Notes: generated by a model from the sequence alone, not told the origin. Counted from the stretch's first letter, positions 35,346-46,518 are shown. The stretch is DNA of 64,000 nucleotides from Coregonus clupeaformis (GCF_020615455.1 NC_059207.1:31426643-31490642), one strand, 5' to 3'. Program-made: numbers and translations.

Positions 35346-35508
35346 TATGTGCTTTTGAACACCTGAGTAAGCTCCACTCATTGCACTGGCGCCGTCGTAG
35401 CCCTGACCACAGCATTTGTTCACTGATAGCCCCTTATACTTTCAATCAGTTTAATTTTGTATTTTTCAAGGCCTGAGGCCCAAGAAACAAACACTTAACT
35501 TCCATGTA

Positions 35509-36893
35509 CAGTATCAGTCAAAAGTTTGGACACACCTACTCATTCAAGGGTTTTTCTTTATTTTTAACTATTTTTTACATTGTAGAATAATAGTGAAGAC
35601 ATCAAAACTATGAAATGACATATATGGAATCATCTAGTAACCAAAAAAGTTTTAAAACAAATCAAAATATATTTTAGATTTTAGATTCTTCAAAGTAGCC
35701 ACCCTTTGCCTTGATGACAGCTTTACACACTCTTGGCATTCTCTCAACCAGCTTCACCTGGGATGCTTTTCCAACAGTCTTGAAGGAGTTCCCACATATC
35801 TAAGCACTTGTTGGCTGCTTTTCCTTCACTCTGCAGTCCAACTCATCCCAAACCATCTCAATTGGGTTGAGGTCGGGGGATTGCGGAGGCCAGGTCATCT
35901 GATGCAGCACTCCATCACGCTCCTTCTTGGTCAAATAGAGGTGGCGGTATGTTGGGTCACTGTCCTGTTGAAAAACAAAATGATTGTCCCACTAAGCCCA
36001 AACCAGATGAGACGGCGTATCGCTGCAGAATGCTGTGGTTACCATGCTGGTTAAGTGTGCCTTGAATTCAAAATAAATCACTGACAGTGTCACTAGCAAA
36101 GCACCCCCACACCATCACACCTCCTCCTCCATGCTTCACGGTGGGAACTACACATGCAGAGATCATCCGTTCACCTACACTGCGTCTCACAAAGACACAG
36201 CGGTTGGAACCAAAAATCTCTAATTTGGACTCCAGACCAAAGGACAGATTTCCACCAGTCTAATGTCCATTGCTCGTGTTTCTTGGCCCAAGCAAGTCTC
36301 TTCTTCTTATTGGTGTCCTTTTGTAGTGGTTTCTTTGCAGCAATTCGACCATGAAGGCCTGATTCACGCAGTCTCCTCTGAACAGTTGATGTTGAGATGT
36401 GTCTGTTACTTTAACTCTGGGAAGCATTTATTTGGGCTGCAATTTCTGAGGCTGGTAACTCTAATGAACTTGTAATCTACAGCAGAGGTAACTCTGGGTC
36501 TTCCTTTCCTGTGGCGGTCCTCATGAGAGCCAGTTTCATCGGAGCTTGATGGTTTTTGCAACTGCACTTGAAGAAACTTTCAAAGTTCTTGAAATTGTCA
36601 CAACACAACTGATTGGCTCAAACGCATTAAGAAAGAAAGAAATTCCACAAATTAACTTTTAACAAGGTACACCTGTTAATTAAAATGCATTCCAGGTGAC
36701 TACCTCATGAATCTGGTTGAGAGAATGCCAATAGTGTGCAAAGCTGTCATCAAGGCAAAGGGTGGCTACTTTGAAGAATCTCAAATATAACATATTTTGA
36801 TTTGTTTAACACTTTTTTGGTTACTACATGATTCCATATGTGTTATTTCATAGTTTTGATGTCTTCACTATTATTCTACAATGTAAAAAATAG
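35509..36893 (-). mobile_element. Tc1-like transposon (CAGTCAAAAGTTTGGACACA family), decayed
   Basis: Left end CAGTATCAGTCAAAAGTTTG. The inverted match of the next 100 bp or so (TTACATTGTAGAATAATAGT) reappears near 36860-36890, but the outermost 40 bases at right are missing. Minus-strand transposase blocks are recognisable only in pieces (for example near 36120 the complement of CATGGAGGAGGAGGTGTGAT). No frame is longer than about 70 codons. Confidence 0.8.
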
Positions 36894-36895
36894 AC

Positions 36896-37003
36896 ATCGA
36901 TGACAACCGCATGGGCCCCCAGAGCTCGTGGGCCCTCCGGCTTGCAGGCGCTGCTGGGGGTGTCCTGTACAGCAGTGCCATGGCTCTGTTCAACAAGTGC
37001 TAG
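36896..37003 (+). other. Unidentified coding-like scrap
   Basis: GC-rich 108 bases in an AT-rich intron. They read in one frame IDDNRMGPQSSWALRLAGAA and then GGVLYSSAMALFNKC before a TAG. Codon use looks protein-like, with a hydrophobic C-terminal stretch. It starts directly at the truncated end of the Tc1 element and ends in a fish repeat. It could be a captured exon or processed-gene fragment. Function unknown. Confidence 0.3.
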
Positions 37004-37029
37004 TTAGAAAAGTGACCCAATAGTAGTGA

Positions 37030-37442
37030 TGGGGGAAGGGGAGAGTCGATATAGTTATATATCGCAATATTATGTTTGGATGATATAATATTGATATTTG
37101 ACTCCAATTATCGATTTTTGTTTTTGCTACTGTAGGTAGCGTTAGCTGGCGCTAGTCTGCTATACTTGTGCCAAAACTCTGGTATTTGTCATCCTATAGC
37201 TTGTTCTCCATTTTATTTTTAAATAGTGAGCCAACATTTTTTCAGCACTTATTTCCCTGACTGATCTCATGCTCTCGTCTTTCTGCTGCAGATATATAGT
37301 GAACAATGTGTTTGGAACATCAAGTCGCAATATCAAATCTCAATACATATAGAATCGTGAAAATCCCAATACATAATCATACCTGCACCTAAGTATCGTG
37401 ATAATATCGTATCGTGAGGTCCCTGGCAATTCCCAGCCCTAC
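37030..37442 (+). repeat. Fish repeat with ATCGATA motifs
   Basis: Contains GTCGATATAGTTATATATCG, TAGCGTTAGCTGGCGCTAGT and the end GTATCGTGAGGTCCCTGGCA. I recognise it as a dispersed teleost repeat. It has no gene. Confidence 0.6.
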
Positions 37443-37930
37443 CCAGTAGTGATCATTGGTTTAGAGAAGACATAAAGGACCAGGTTAAAAAGCACATCAG
37501 ATTAGAGTAAAAACTTAAGAGCATTGACAAATGTACACCTGTTTCTTTTCTAGCACTCAAATACATGAAACAATGAACTCTCAATGTTGGTTCAATTCAA
37601 TTGAAACTCGACCCATGCAGTGCACCATCACCAACCATTGTCTACTACTACCACTAACACAGCATCTCTGTTTACAGAGCTGACCCACCCTCCTTCAGTA
37701 ACTGGATAGAGGTCTGGACTACTAGCCCAGGAAACAGTCATATATGGTAATTACCATGACAGCTAGCTTAACACCAAGGAGGATGAATAGGCAACACATG
37801 GTGTGTCTTACTAAAATAAAACCAAGACAGACAGTCTTACTTCCCTAAACTTGGACTAGAAATGTCCTTCAGTATACTTGTTTTAAGCTCTCGGGTGAGG
37901 GAATGAGTTACAGGCCCCTCATTGTAGTTG
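37443..37930. other. Intronic stretch, nothing recognised
   Basis: SLC6 intron 1. No frame, RNA or familiar repeat. Confidence 0.3.
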
Positions 37931-37931
37931 T

Positions 37932-38006
37932 CACAGACAGGATCTGAATCCTGGTCCCTCACAGGAGAAACATACATCTTGACCATTAGACCAAGAGGCA
38001 ATTCCC
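37932..38006 (-). repeat. tRNA-Glu-like sequence (SINE head or tRNA pseudogene)
   Basis: The minus strand reads CTTGGTCTAATGGTCAAGAT, like the D arm and A box of tRNA-Glu. About 25 bases on it reads GACCAGGATTCAGATCCTG, like a T arm and B box. The anticodon arm does not fold as a proper tRNA. A tail with known SINE sequence was not identified. Confidence 0.4.
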
Positions 38007-38342
38007 CCTCAAGATCATAAGTCCAATTTATGTCCGCTACATAAATCTGAGATGTGAATGAATGCCAGATGAATGTAGTGCCTTCTAAGTGCCTGAGCAA
38101 ACCAGTGTGATGGTATCTGTCAAGTTAGCACATTTCTGTTATACAGTGAGGTCCGTGGCAAAGCAGGAGAGGAAGTAAACTAGTAACGAGGAAATACAAC
38201 AGAACACATAATCATCAGTGTCTGTTGTTTGGGAAGGTCTTTGATGTTTTGCTGAGTCATTCTACACATGCCTAGATCTCAGCTAGATCTCAACTGTGCC
38301 AGATGTAAGCCAAGGCAATGCAGTCATGATGATGATGCAACA

Positions 38343-38784
38343 TTAAAGGCCCAGTGCAGTCAAAAACGTGATTTTCCTATGTTTTATATATATTTCCACC
38401 TATGTGGTTTGAATAATACTGTGAAAATGATAATAATATCATTATAGTGTAAGAGCTGTTCTAAAAGACTGCCTGAAATGTCAACCTGTTTTGGTGGGAT
38501 GGAGTTTTGGCCTGCCTCTGGCAGTTCATTCGTTAATATACCAATAAGAACAAGAGTTCCAAACCTCTGCCAATAACAGCTAGTTTTCAGTTTTCCCCTC
38601 CCCACTCAGACCACTCCCAGACAGTCCTAGCAAAATTCTTGCTTGTGAAATTGCCCTTTGCTAAGAAGCTATGTTTCTTTTTTACAATTTTAATTAAAAA
38701 ATAAATCACAGTAAGGTACTTCATTGTTGCCCATAAATGATTTGATATTGAGATTTGTTTTAAACTGCTCCATTGGGCCTTTAA
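38343..38784. mobile_element. 442-bp MITE-like element with TTAA ends
   Basis: Starts TTAAAGGCCCAGTGCAGTCA and ends CATTGGGCCTTTAA, giving inverted termini, each with TTAA. TTAA target preference is known for piggyBac-type elements. I recognise the sequence as a frequent salmonid repeat. No gene. Confidence 0.65.
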
Positions 38785-39235
38785 ACAAATCATGCAAAAC
38801 CTGTGGCTCCTGGCTCCTTCAAGAAGTCCAATTCATATTCATAACATCTTAACGTTAATCTCAACCTGAAAGTCTTACTTTGAGGTGTATTTCAGAGGAT
38901 TGGGCAGACAGAATCATTGAGTTCCACTTGGATTTCAACTTTTTATTAAAAACAGTATCCATATGGCTTAGTTTAGCTCAATCCTATTCTATAAAGGCAT
39001 GCAAGTAAGATTAAATCAGCAAGTAAGAAAAACGTCATACATCTTCATCTAGAAACAAACATCCAACATCAATTAACACATTATCTTTATTCTGAAAGCA
39101 ACCCTGTTATTGCATTGTGAAAACACTTCTCTGTTTTTAATTAGTGAGGCTATTGTTCAACCAAAAGGCACATACATCACAAGTGGCTCATAAAGTTTAT
39201 GTAGGCTACATCACAGGTGGCTCATAACTGGCGGC

Positions 39236-39447
39236 AGGTAGCCTAGCTGTTAGAGTGTTGGTCCAGTAACCGAAAGGTCACTGGTTTGAATACCCGAGCC
39301 TACAAAGTGAAAAGTCTGTTGATGTGCCCTTGAGCAAGGCACTTAATCCTAATTTGCTGCAGGGGTTCTATACTACTATGGCTGACCCTGTAAAACAACA
39401 CATTTCACTGCACCTATCCTGTGTATGTTGCAATAAAACTTTTTTTG
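39236..39447 (+). repeat. HpaI-like tRNA-derived SINE
   Basis: Begins GGCGGCAGGTAGCCTAGCTG, has GTTAGAGTGTTGG, CCAGTAACCGAAAGGTCACT and CTGGTTTGAATACCCGAGC (B box), and ends with a LINE-like tail CTGTGTATGTTGCAATAAAA followed by (TTG)n. It has a conserved salmonid SINE head with a different 3' tail from the copy at 470. Confidence 0.8.
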
Positions 39448-39612
39448 TTGTTGTTGCATACAGAATTGCAAACTTCATGTGACCATGCTCAGCTGAAGAG
39501 AATGTATGACATGTGCCAAATATGGTTCAATAATTAGACTGGTTTCTAAATTAAACAAACCGAAAAAATATTCCTGCATTCTGCTTTAATACTTCCACAT
39601 ACACATGCTTAC

Positions 39613-39868
39613 CTCCACCGCTCCTGTAGCAGAGGTATGGAAAGCGCCACACGTTCCCAAGTCCCACCGCGTACCCCACCGACGCGAGGACGAACTCAAG
39701 GCGGCGACCCCAGGTGGCTCTTTCTGCTTTCGCGTGCTCCACTTTCTTTGGTAACATAGCATCTACGTATAAGGGTGCTTTCAGAGCAATATCAGTCTCC
39801 TCTTTGAAGACCCCATGGCGAATGGATAGTTTGGTGGTGGATGATGTCTTTTCGGACCCCACTTCCAT
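39613..39868 (-). CDS. SLC6 transporter (ine-like), coding exon 1
   Basis: First coding exon of a sodium- and chloride-dependent SLC6 transporter, a plasma-membrane symporter of amino acids or osmolytes. I start at the ATG at 39868 (A at -3, G at +4); an in-frame ATG at 39907 has poorer context and adds 13 residues. The 85 complete codons give a hydrophilic cytosolic N-terminus (1-52), then TM1 with the family signature GNVWRFPYLCY at about 71-81. This motif lines the sodium and substrate site. The monoamine-carrier Asp of TM1 is Gly here (GYAVGLGN), which argues for an amino-acid-like substrate. The exon ends GGTGGAG|gtaagc in phase 1 and joins the exon at 32262. Subfamily is from memory comparison: the next exons resemble insect inebriated more than GlyT, GAT or SERT. 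The family is certain, the exact orthologue is not. Confidence 0.9.
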
Positions 39869-40550
39869 TTTAAAGTGTAGTAGTCTAACTCTCACCAATA
39901 ATTTCAATTACGTTTTTATGGGCTATTATGCCACTTACTAACATATAATATTAGTCGAATTTACACATTAATTAATAAGCTAAATGTGACAAGACATAAC
40001 CTTTATATCAGAATAAATCAGTAGGATAATACTGAATATTATGAACAAAGCCTATAGCAGGAAATGTATAATAGGCGCACGACTAAAATGTCTAAGCCAA
40101 ATAGGCTACAGACAATCCCGACAACTAAATTTCCTTATGAAACACAATGATATTGCTAGTACTAGCTTTAGCCTTCGACGTGTGCTATCTTACTGTAGGC
40201 ATCAGGTGACACCTCATTCGATGACTGCCTGACATATCACAACTAATGCCCTGATTTACTCTCAATTCACATGCAGGATAATATGCACTAAACTCACGGT
40301 AACCCACCCGTTCTTATTACACCTCAGCGAACCCACCGCAACATAGACCTAGAAATTGTAATTCAACCTGCTTATGTACCATCAGGGTTACACCCCAAAA
40401 AATAATCGTGAACCCGCCCACACGTGCCGTAGTTTCCTAGCGATGCCCTCGTTGTGGGGTTTCCACTAGTTATCACAGCCACAAAGTAAAAATTAACGGT
40501 TAGCAGTGTGGTTAAAATTAGGGTTAAAATTTGGTCTGAGTCGAGCGTGA
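39869..40550. other. 5' flank of the SLC6 gene
   Basis: Sequence upstream of the SLC6 start codon. It should hold the 5' UTR, and perhaps upstream exons and the promoter, but no TATA box or clear upstream exon can be pointed to. An E-box-like CACGTG lies near 40421. No repeat was recognised. Confidence 0.3.
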
Positions 40551-40560
40551 GTGTGATGCA

Positions 40561-40940
40561 ATTATGTATATAATCCCTGGATTGCTGATGCTATGTATTG
40601 GCCATTGACAGGCTTTGAAGCGTCCCCCTAGTAGGCGCAGTCCTCCATAAGAATGAATGAAATTCTACAGTATTTAAATTAAATGTTTCATGTACAAAAT
40701 TACATGTATTTCTTTCTTTTTTGGGGGGGTGGGAGGGACAGTAACATTAGTAGTTTGTAATTATACTTTAGGGAAAATGTTTTTATATTTTTTTTCATGT
40801 TTAATTTGTATGTTTAGTTCACATATTATAATTTAGAAGTATGCATTTCTATAGCTTCCAAAATATGTTTTACATTGGTGAGGGAGTGCCAAGATGGAGG
40901 CGCGGGGGCTTCAACACAGCGCCCCCTATCAGTCATCAAG
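40561..40940 (+). repeat. Dispersed repeat (AACACAGCGCCCCCTATCAG), copy A
   Basis: Runs from TATAATCCCTGGATTGCTGA to CAACACAGCGCCCCCTATCAG. It is the inverted partner of 47627-48059. Shared landmarks include GCCAAGATGGAGGC, CTATAGCTTCCAAAATAT and ACAGTAACATTAGTA. No gene. Confidence 0.65.
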
Positions 40941-41378
40941 TATATATAAATCATTAGCATGATCTGATGAAGCCCTGCCCCTCATCCAACGTCACTGTCT
41001 TAAAGGCTGCTTTCACACAGGCAGCCCAATTTTTTTCACTAAATGGTATTGTAACAAATCAGATCAGCTCTGAAAAAGCACTGACCTGAAAATATCTTTT
41101 GTGTTTGGTCAAAAGACCAATTAGTGGAAACAATATATCAGAATTGGGCTGCCTGTGTAAACACTCAACTCAAACCTTTTCAGTGGATTATGTCTCATTA
41201 TCGCTTGACTTGTAAAGGATTTAGAAAATATTCTTAATAATTTTATTTCGAGGAACAAGCCTCACTATCTAAGGAAATCCATTATCAGTAATACCCAGGA
41301 ACAAAGAGATCTTGAGGTTTTAGATTTCAATATATGGTGAAATTGAAAAGAGTGGGACATCATATAAACTGGGACAGC

Positions 41379-41594
41379 TTAAAACGCCCACACCATTAGA
41401 AATCCACTTTTAGAGCTGAAAGACGATGGCCAGAGCTTACCCACTTTCAGTCCTACCGTCACAGACTCATCTTTATCCTGACCATCGGTGCAAGCCTCGG
41501 GCTCCGAGATCTTCACCAGATCTACCACCTCCGATAATTCGCCCTCATTCACTTCCATCCTTTTTTCTGCCATCTTCAACCGATTCAAGCTCAC
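41379..41594 (-). other. Unassigned 71-codon open frame
   Basis: Reads MAEKRMEVNEGELSEVVDLV and continues acidic, then SESVTVGLK-like. The composition looks protein-like, and I suspect a decayed LINE ORF1 or 5' region, because related text precedes fish LINE endonuclease regions. Not proven. It is followed at once by a Tc1-like element. Confidence 0.3.
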
Positions 41595-41707
41595 CCTCTA
41601 CCTCCCTCACTCTCTTCGACCTCCTCCGCCTCTGTTTTTCCCTCCATTCATCCTCCTTATTCCAAGTATATGTCTCCTTATGATACTATTGAACTTCTGC
41701 TAACATA

Positions 41708-43193
41708 CAGTGCATTCGGAAAGTATTCAGACCCCTTGACTTTTTCACATATTGTTACGTTACAGCCTTATTCTAAAATTGATTAAATTGTTGTTGTTTT
41801 TCTCATCAATCTACGCACAATACCCCATAATGACAAAGCAAAAACAGGTTTTTATAAATTTTTGCTAATTTATAAACAAAACAAAAAAAAGGAAATATTA
41901 CATTTACTTTAGTATTCAGACCCTTTACTCAGTACTTTGTTGAAGCACCTTTGGCAGTGATAAAAGCCTTGCGTCTTCTTGGGTATGACGCTACAAGCTT
42001 GGCACACCTGTATTTGGGGAGTTTCTCCCATTCTTCTCTGCAGATCCTCTTATGCTCTGTTAGGTTGGATGGGGAGCGTCGCTGCACAGCTATTTTCAGG
42101 TCTCTCCAGAGACGTTAGATCGGGTTCAAGTCCGGGCTCTGGCTGGGCCACTCAAGGACATTCAGAGACTTGTCCCGAAGCCACTCCTGTATTGTTTTGG
42201 CTGTGTGCTTAGGGTCGTTGTCCTGTTGGAAGGTGACCCTTCGCCCCCAGTCTGAGGTCCTGAGCGCTCTGGAGCAGGTTTTCATCAAGGATCTCTCTGT
42301 ACTTGGCTCTGTTCATCTTTGCCTCGATTCTGACTAGTCTCCCAGTCCCTGCCGCTGAAACACATCCCCACAGCATGATGCTGCCACCACCATGCTTCAC
42401 CGTAGGGATGGTATTGACCGGTGATGAGCGGTGCCTGGTTTCCTCCAGACGTGACGCTTGGCATTCAGGCCAAAGAGTTCAATCTTGGTTTCATCAGACC
42501 AGAGAATCTTGTTTCTCATGGTCTGAGAGTCCTTTAGGTGCCTTTTGGCAAACTCCAAGTGGGCTGTCATGTGCCTTATACTGAGGAGTGGCTTCCGTCT
42601 GGCCACTCTACCATAAAGGCCTAATTGGTGGAGTGCTCTAGAGATGGTTGTCCTTCTGGAAGGTTCTCCCATCTCCACAGAGGAACTCTGGAGCTCTGTC
42701 AGAGTGACCATCGGGTTCTTGGTCACCTCCCTGACCAAGACCCTTCTACCCTGATTGCTCAGTTTGGCCGGGCGGCCTGCTCTAGAAAGAGTCTTGGTGG
42801 TTCCAAACTTTCTTCCATTTAAGAATGATGGAGGCCACTGTGTTCTTGGGGACATTCAATGCTGCAGAAATGTTTTGGTACCCTTCCCCAGATCTGTGCC
42901 TTGACACACTCCTGTCTCAGAGCTCCACAGACAATTCCTTCGACCTCATGGCTTGGTTTTTGCTCTGACATGCACTGTCAACTGTGGGACCTTATATAGA
43001 CAGGTGTGTGCCTTTCCAAATCATGTCCAATCAATTGAATTTACCACAGGTGGACTCTAATCAAGTTGTAGAAACATCTCAAGGATGATCAATGGAAACA
43101 GGATTCACCTGAGCTCATTTTCGAGTCTCATAGCAAAGGGTCTGAATACTTATGTAAAAAAGCTTTTCGCTTTGTCATTATGGGGTATTGTGT
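41708..43193 (-). mobile_element. Tc1-like transposon (CAGTGCATTCGGAAAG family), right end truncated
   Basis: Left end CAGTGCATTCGGAAAGTATT beside TA. The minus-strand transposase is in at least two frames: 42855-42397 (N-terminal third to WSDETKIELFGLN) and 42400-42209 (GGGSIMLWG box onward). The remainder includes a premature stop where LIPSNVSG replaces the Glu box region (near 42115). The right terminus ends near 43193 without the last ~100 bp. Confidence 0.87.
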
Positions 43194-43439
43194 ATCGATA
43201 CATTTTAAATACATTTTCCAAGTTATGGAGAGGATCTAGTAGTACAAGGTTATTGTAACAAAATTGTGAAAACAGAGAGTGTGTTATTTTAAGGTCTCTA
43301 CAAAGTCACTAATGTATTTCTAATGAGAAAATAGTGTCCCACTACAACTTAAAAACACACTTTAGCAAAAGTAGGGGTCTGATGTTGTTTTAGCAGTTGT
43401 AGCATCAACTTAATTTCTTTCTAATATTTCTTAATTTCT

Positions 43440-43592
43440 TTCTTTTTACTTTTTGGATTATGTGTGTATTGTTTTGTATTGCTAGGTATTACTGCACTGT
43501 TGGAGCTAGAAACACAAGCAATTCGCTGCACCTGCGATAACATCTGCAAATCTGTGTATTGTACGTGACCAATAAACTTTGATTTGATTTGA
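43440..43592 (+). repeat. L2-type LINE 3' tail fragment
   Basis: ACTGCACTGTTGGAGCTAGA ... GTACGTGACCAATAAACTTT followed by GATTTGATTTGA. It is the same 3' end type as the LINE ending at 46518, 5'-truncated as usual for LINE copies. Confidence 0.75.
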
Positions 43593-44006
43593 ATAATAAA
43601 TTATCAACTTGTTTCATTATAAAAATGTTGATAATACATTAATTAATTGAAACAAACATCACTTGGGTAGGTGTAGACTGATTTTGATTGTCATATAGCA
43701 ATCTACCAAAAAGTGCCACTAATGCCGACTTCAAAGCCTCACAATGGCTTCTTCTCAGCTGCTTGGTTTGGAGTGACAAGGTATTCAGTGTGATGGTTGC
43801 AACCATTTTGGTTGACTAGTATCAGTTGTGTTTTGGCCCAGTTTTTCAAAAGTTATGTCTATCTGGATTTCGCCTATCAGAGAGGACTAAATGCATAAAA
43901 AAATAATGAATAGAACGGACAAATAATTGACTTGAATGGGGACACCCGTTCGATTCATTCTATTTCTATGCCTTTAATCCTATCTGATAGGCGAAATCGA
44001 GATATA

Positions 44007-44716
44007 CTGAACAAAAATATAAACGCAACATGTAATGTGTTGGTCCCATGTTTCATGAGCTGAAATAAAAGATCCCATAAATGTTCCATGTGCACAAAAA
44101 GCTTATTTCTCTCAAATGTTGAGCACAAATTCGTTTACATCCCTGTTAGTGAGCATTTCTCCTTTGCCAAGATAATCCATCCACCTGACAGGTGTGGCAT
44201 ATCAAGAAGCTGATTAAACAGCATGATCATTACACAGGTGCACCTTGTGCTGGGGAAAATAAAAGGCCACTTTAAATGTGCAGTTTTGTCACACAACACA
44301 ATACCACAGATGTCTCAAGTTTCGAGGGAGCGTGCAATTGGCATGCTGACTGCAGGAATGTCCACCAGAGCTGTTACCAGATAATTGAATGTTTATTTCT
44401 CTACCATAAGCCGTTTTAGAGAATTTGGCAGTGCGTCCAACCGGCCTCACAACCGCAGACCACGTGTAACCACGCCAGCCCAGGACCTCCACATCTGGCT
44501 TCTTCACCTCCGGGATCGTCTGAGGGGGTGCTGAGGCTGGGCCTGGCTCCCCAGTGGGTGGGACTAGGCCCACCCATGGCTGCGCCCTTGCCCAGTCATG
44601 AAATCCATAGATTAGGGCCTAATTTATTTATTTCAATAAACTGATTTCCTTATATGAACTATAACTCAGTACAATCTTTGAAATTGTTGCATGTTGCGTT
44701 TATATTTTTTGTTCAG
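44007..44716. mobile_element. Tc1-type MITE (CTGAACAAAAATATAAACGC)
   Basis: Inverted ends CTGAACAAAAATATAAACGC and GCGTTTATATTTTTTGTTCAG, each beside TA. It is 710 bp and recognised as a high-copy non-autonomous fish element. Internally it reads TCAAGTTTCGAGGGAGCGTG, a remnant of a transposase leader, but has no coding frame. Confidence 0.85.
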
Positions 44717-44719
44717 TAT

Positions 44720-46518
44720 AGTACTTGTACTACACCAGCTCTGACGCTCGTCGGATGTTTTAGGGCTTGAAAACTATTACAGACTACAAAGGGAAGCACA
44801 GCCGCGAGCTTCCCAGTGACACAAGCCTACCAGACGAGCTAAACCACTTCTATGCTTGCTTCGAGGCAAGCAACACTGAAGCATGCATGAGAGCACCAGC
44901 TGTTCCGGATGACTATGTGATCACGCTCTCCGTAGCCGATGTGAGTAAGACTTTTAAGAAGGTCAAGCAGACCACCATAGTCCCCGTGCCCAAGGACACT
45001 AAGATAACCTGCCTAAATGACTACCGACCCGTAGCACTGACGTCTGTAGCCATGAAGTGCTTTGAAAGGCTGGTCATGGCTCACATCAACACCATTATCC
45101 CAGAAACCCTAGACCCACTCCAATTTGCATACCGCCCCAACAGATCCACAGATGATGCAATCTCTATTGCACTCCACACTGCCCTTTCCTACCTGGACAA
45201 GAGGAACACCTACGTGAGAATGCTATTCATTGACTACAGCTCAGCATTCAACACCATAGTGCCCTCAAAGATCATCACTAAGCTAAGGATCCTGGGACTA
45301 AACACCTCCCTCTGCAACTGGATCCTGGACTTCCTGACGGGCCGCCCCCAGGTGGTAAGGGTAGGTAACAAAACATCTGCCACACTGATCCTCAACACGG
45401 GGGCCCATCAGGGGTGCGTGCTCAGTCCCCTCCTGTACTCCCTGTTCACCCATGACTGCATGGCCAGGCACGACTCCAATACCATCATTAAGTTTGCCGA
45501 CGACACAACAGTGGTAGGCCTGATCACCAACAATGATGAGACAGCCTATAGGGAGGAGGTCAGAGACCTGGCCGTGTGGTGCCAGGATAACAACCTCTCC
45601 CTCAACGTGACCAAGACAAAGGAGATGATTGTGGACTACAGGAAAAAAATAAGGACTGAGCACGCCCCCATTCTCATCGACGGGGCTGTAGTGGAACAGG
45701 TTGAGAGCTTCAAGTTCCTTGGTGTCCACATCACCAACGAACTATCATGGTCCAAACACACCAAGACAGTCGTGAAGAGGGCACGACAAAGCCTATTCCC
45801 CCTCAGGAGACTGAAAAGATTCGGCATGGGTCCTCAGATCCTCAAAAAATTATACAGCTGCACCATCGAGAGCATCCTGACTGGTTGCATCACCGCCTGG
45901 TATGGCAACTGCTTGGCCTCCGACCGCAAGGCACTACAGAGGGTAGTGCGTACGGCCCAGTACATCACTGGGGCCAAGCTTCCTGCCATCCAGGACCTCT
46001 ATACCAGGCGGTGTCAGAGGAAGGCCCTCAAAATTGTCAAAGACTCCAGCCACCCTAGTCATAGACTGTTCTCTCTGCTACCGCACGGCAAGCGGTACCG
46101 GAGTGCCAAGTCTAGGTCCAAAATACTTCTCAACAGCTTCTACCCCCAAGCCATAAGACTCCTGAACAGCTAATCATGGCTACCCGGACTATTTGCACTG
46201 CCCCCCCACCCCATCTTTTTAACTTTAACTCTACCCACATGTACATATTACTTCAACTACCTCAACTAGCCGGTGCCCCCGCACATTGACTCAGCACCGG
46301 TACCCCCCTGTATATATAGCCTCCCTACTGTTATTTTATTTTACTTCTGCTCTTTTTTTCTCAACACTTTTTTGTTGTTGTTATATTTTACTTTTTTATT
46401 AAAAATAAATGCACTGTTGGTTAAGGGCTGTAAGTAAGCATTTCACTGTAATGTCTGCACCTGTTGTATTCGGCGCATGTGGCCAATAAAATTTGATTTG
46501 ATTTGATTTGATTTGATA
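44720..46518 (+). mobile_element. L2-type LINE, 5'-truncated
   Basis: About 1.8 kb of a non-LTR retrotransposon. It starts inside ORF2 after the endonuclease, carries the reverse transcriptase frame 44767-46173, and ends with a 3' UTR and the typical (TTTGA)n tail (GATTTGATTTGATTTGATTTG). Its left side abuts the MITE end. Related fragments lie at 9135 (antisense), 43440, 52762 and 54226 (antisense). Confidence 0.88.
44767..46173 (+). CDS. L2-type LINE reverse transcriptase (partial ORF2, open)
   Basis: An uninterrupted 468-residue frame. Order: residues 1-65, the tail of the linker after the endonuclease; then the reverse transcriptase from about 66. RT landmarks are NDYRPVALTS at 84-93, FIDYSSAFNT at 154-163 (first catalytic Asp), QGCVLSPLLY at 215-224, and FADDT at 243-247 (the YxDD-type box). 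The C-terminal region 300-468 is the usual L2 tail. From memory of the family, about 45 residues are missing between TFKKV and KQTTIVP, including the GPDG segment, yet the frame stays open. It copies LINE RNA into DNA at the nicked target. The true start lies upstream and is lost; the ATG at 44767 is only the first in-frame one, so a working protein is unlikely. Confidence 0.88.
   Translation: MKTITDYKGKHSRELPSDTSLPDELNHFYACFEASNTEACMRAPAVPDDYVITLSVADVSKTFKKVKQTTIVPVPKDTKITCLNDYRPVALTSVAMKCFERLVMAHINTIIPETLDPLQFAYRPNRSTDDAISIALHTALSYLDKRNTYVRMLFIDYSSAFNTIVPSKIITKLRILGLNTSLCNWILDFLTGRPQVVRVGNKTSATLILNTGAHQGCVLSPLLYSLFTHDCMARHDSNTIIKFADDTTVVGLITNNDETAYREEVRDLAVWCQDNNLSLNVTKTKEMIVDYRKKIRTEHAPILIDGAVVEQVESFKFLGVHITNELSWSKHTKTVVKRARQSLFPLRRLKRFGMGPQILKKLYSCTIESILTGCITAWYGNCLASDRKALQRVVRTAQYITGAKLPAIQDLYTRRCQRKALKIVKDSSHPSHRLFSLLPHGKRYRSAKSRSKILLNSFYPQAIRLLNS

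Noticed and set aside
36154..36475. Open frames of 66-70 codons
   Set aside because: They fall in antisense of a decayed Tc1-like element.
45298..45729. 143-codon minus-strand frame
   Set aside because: Shadow of the LINE reverse transcriptase frame.
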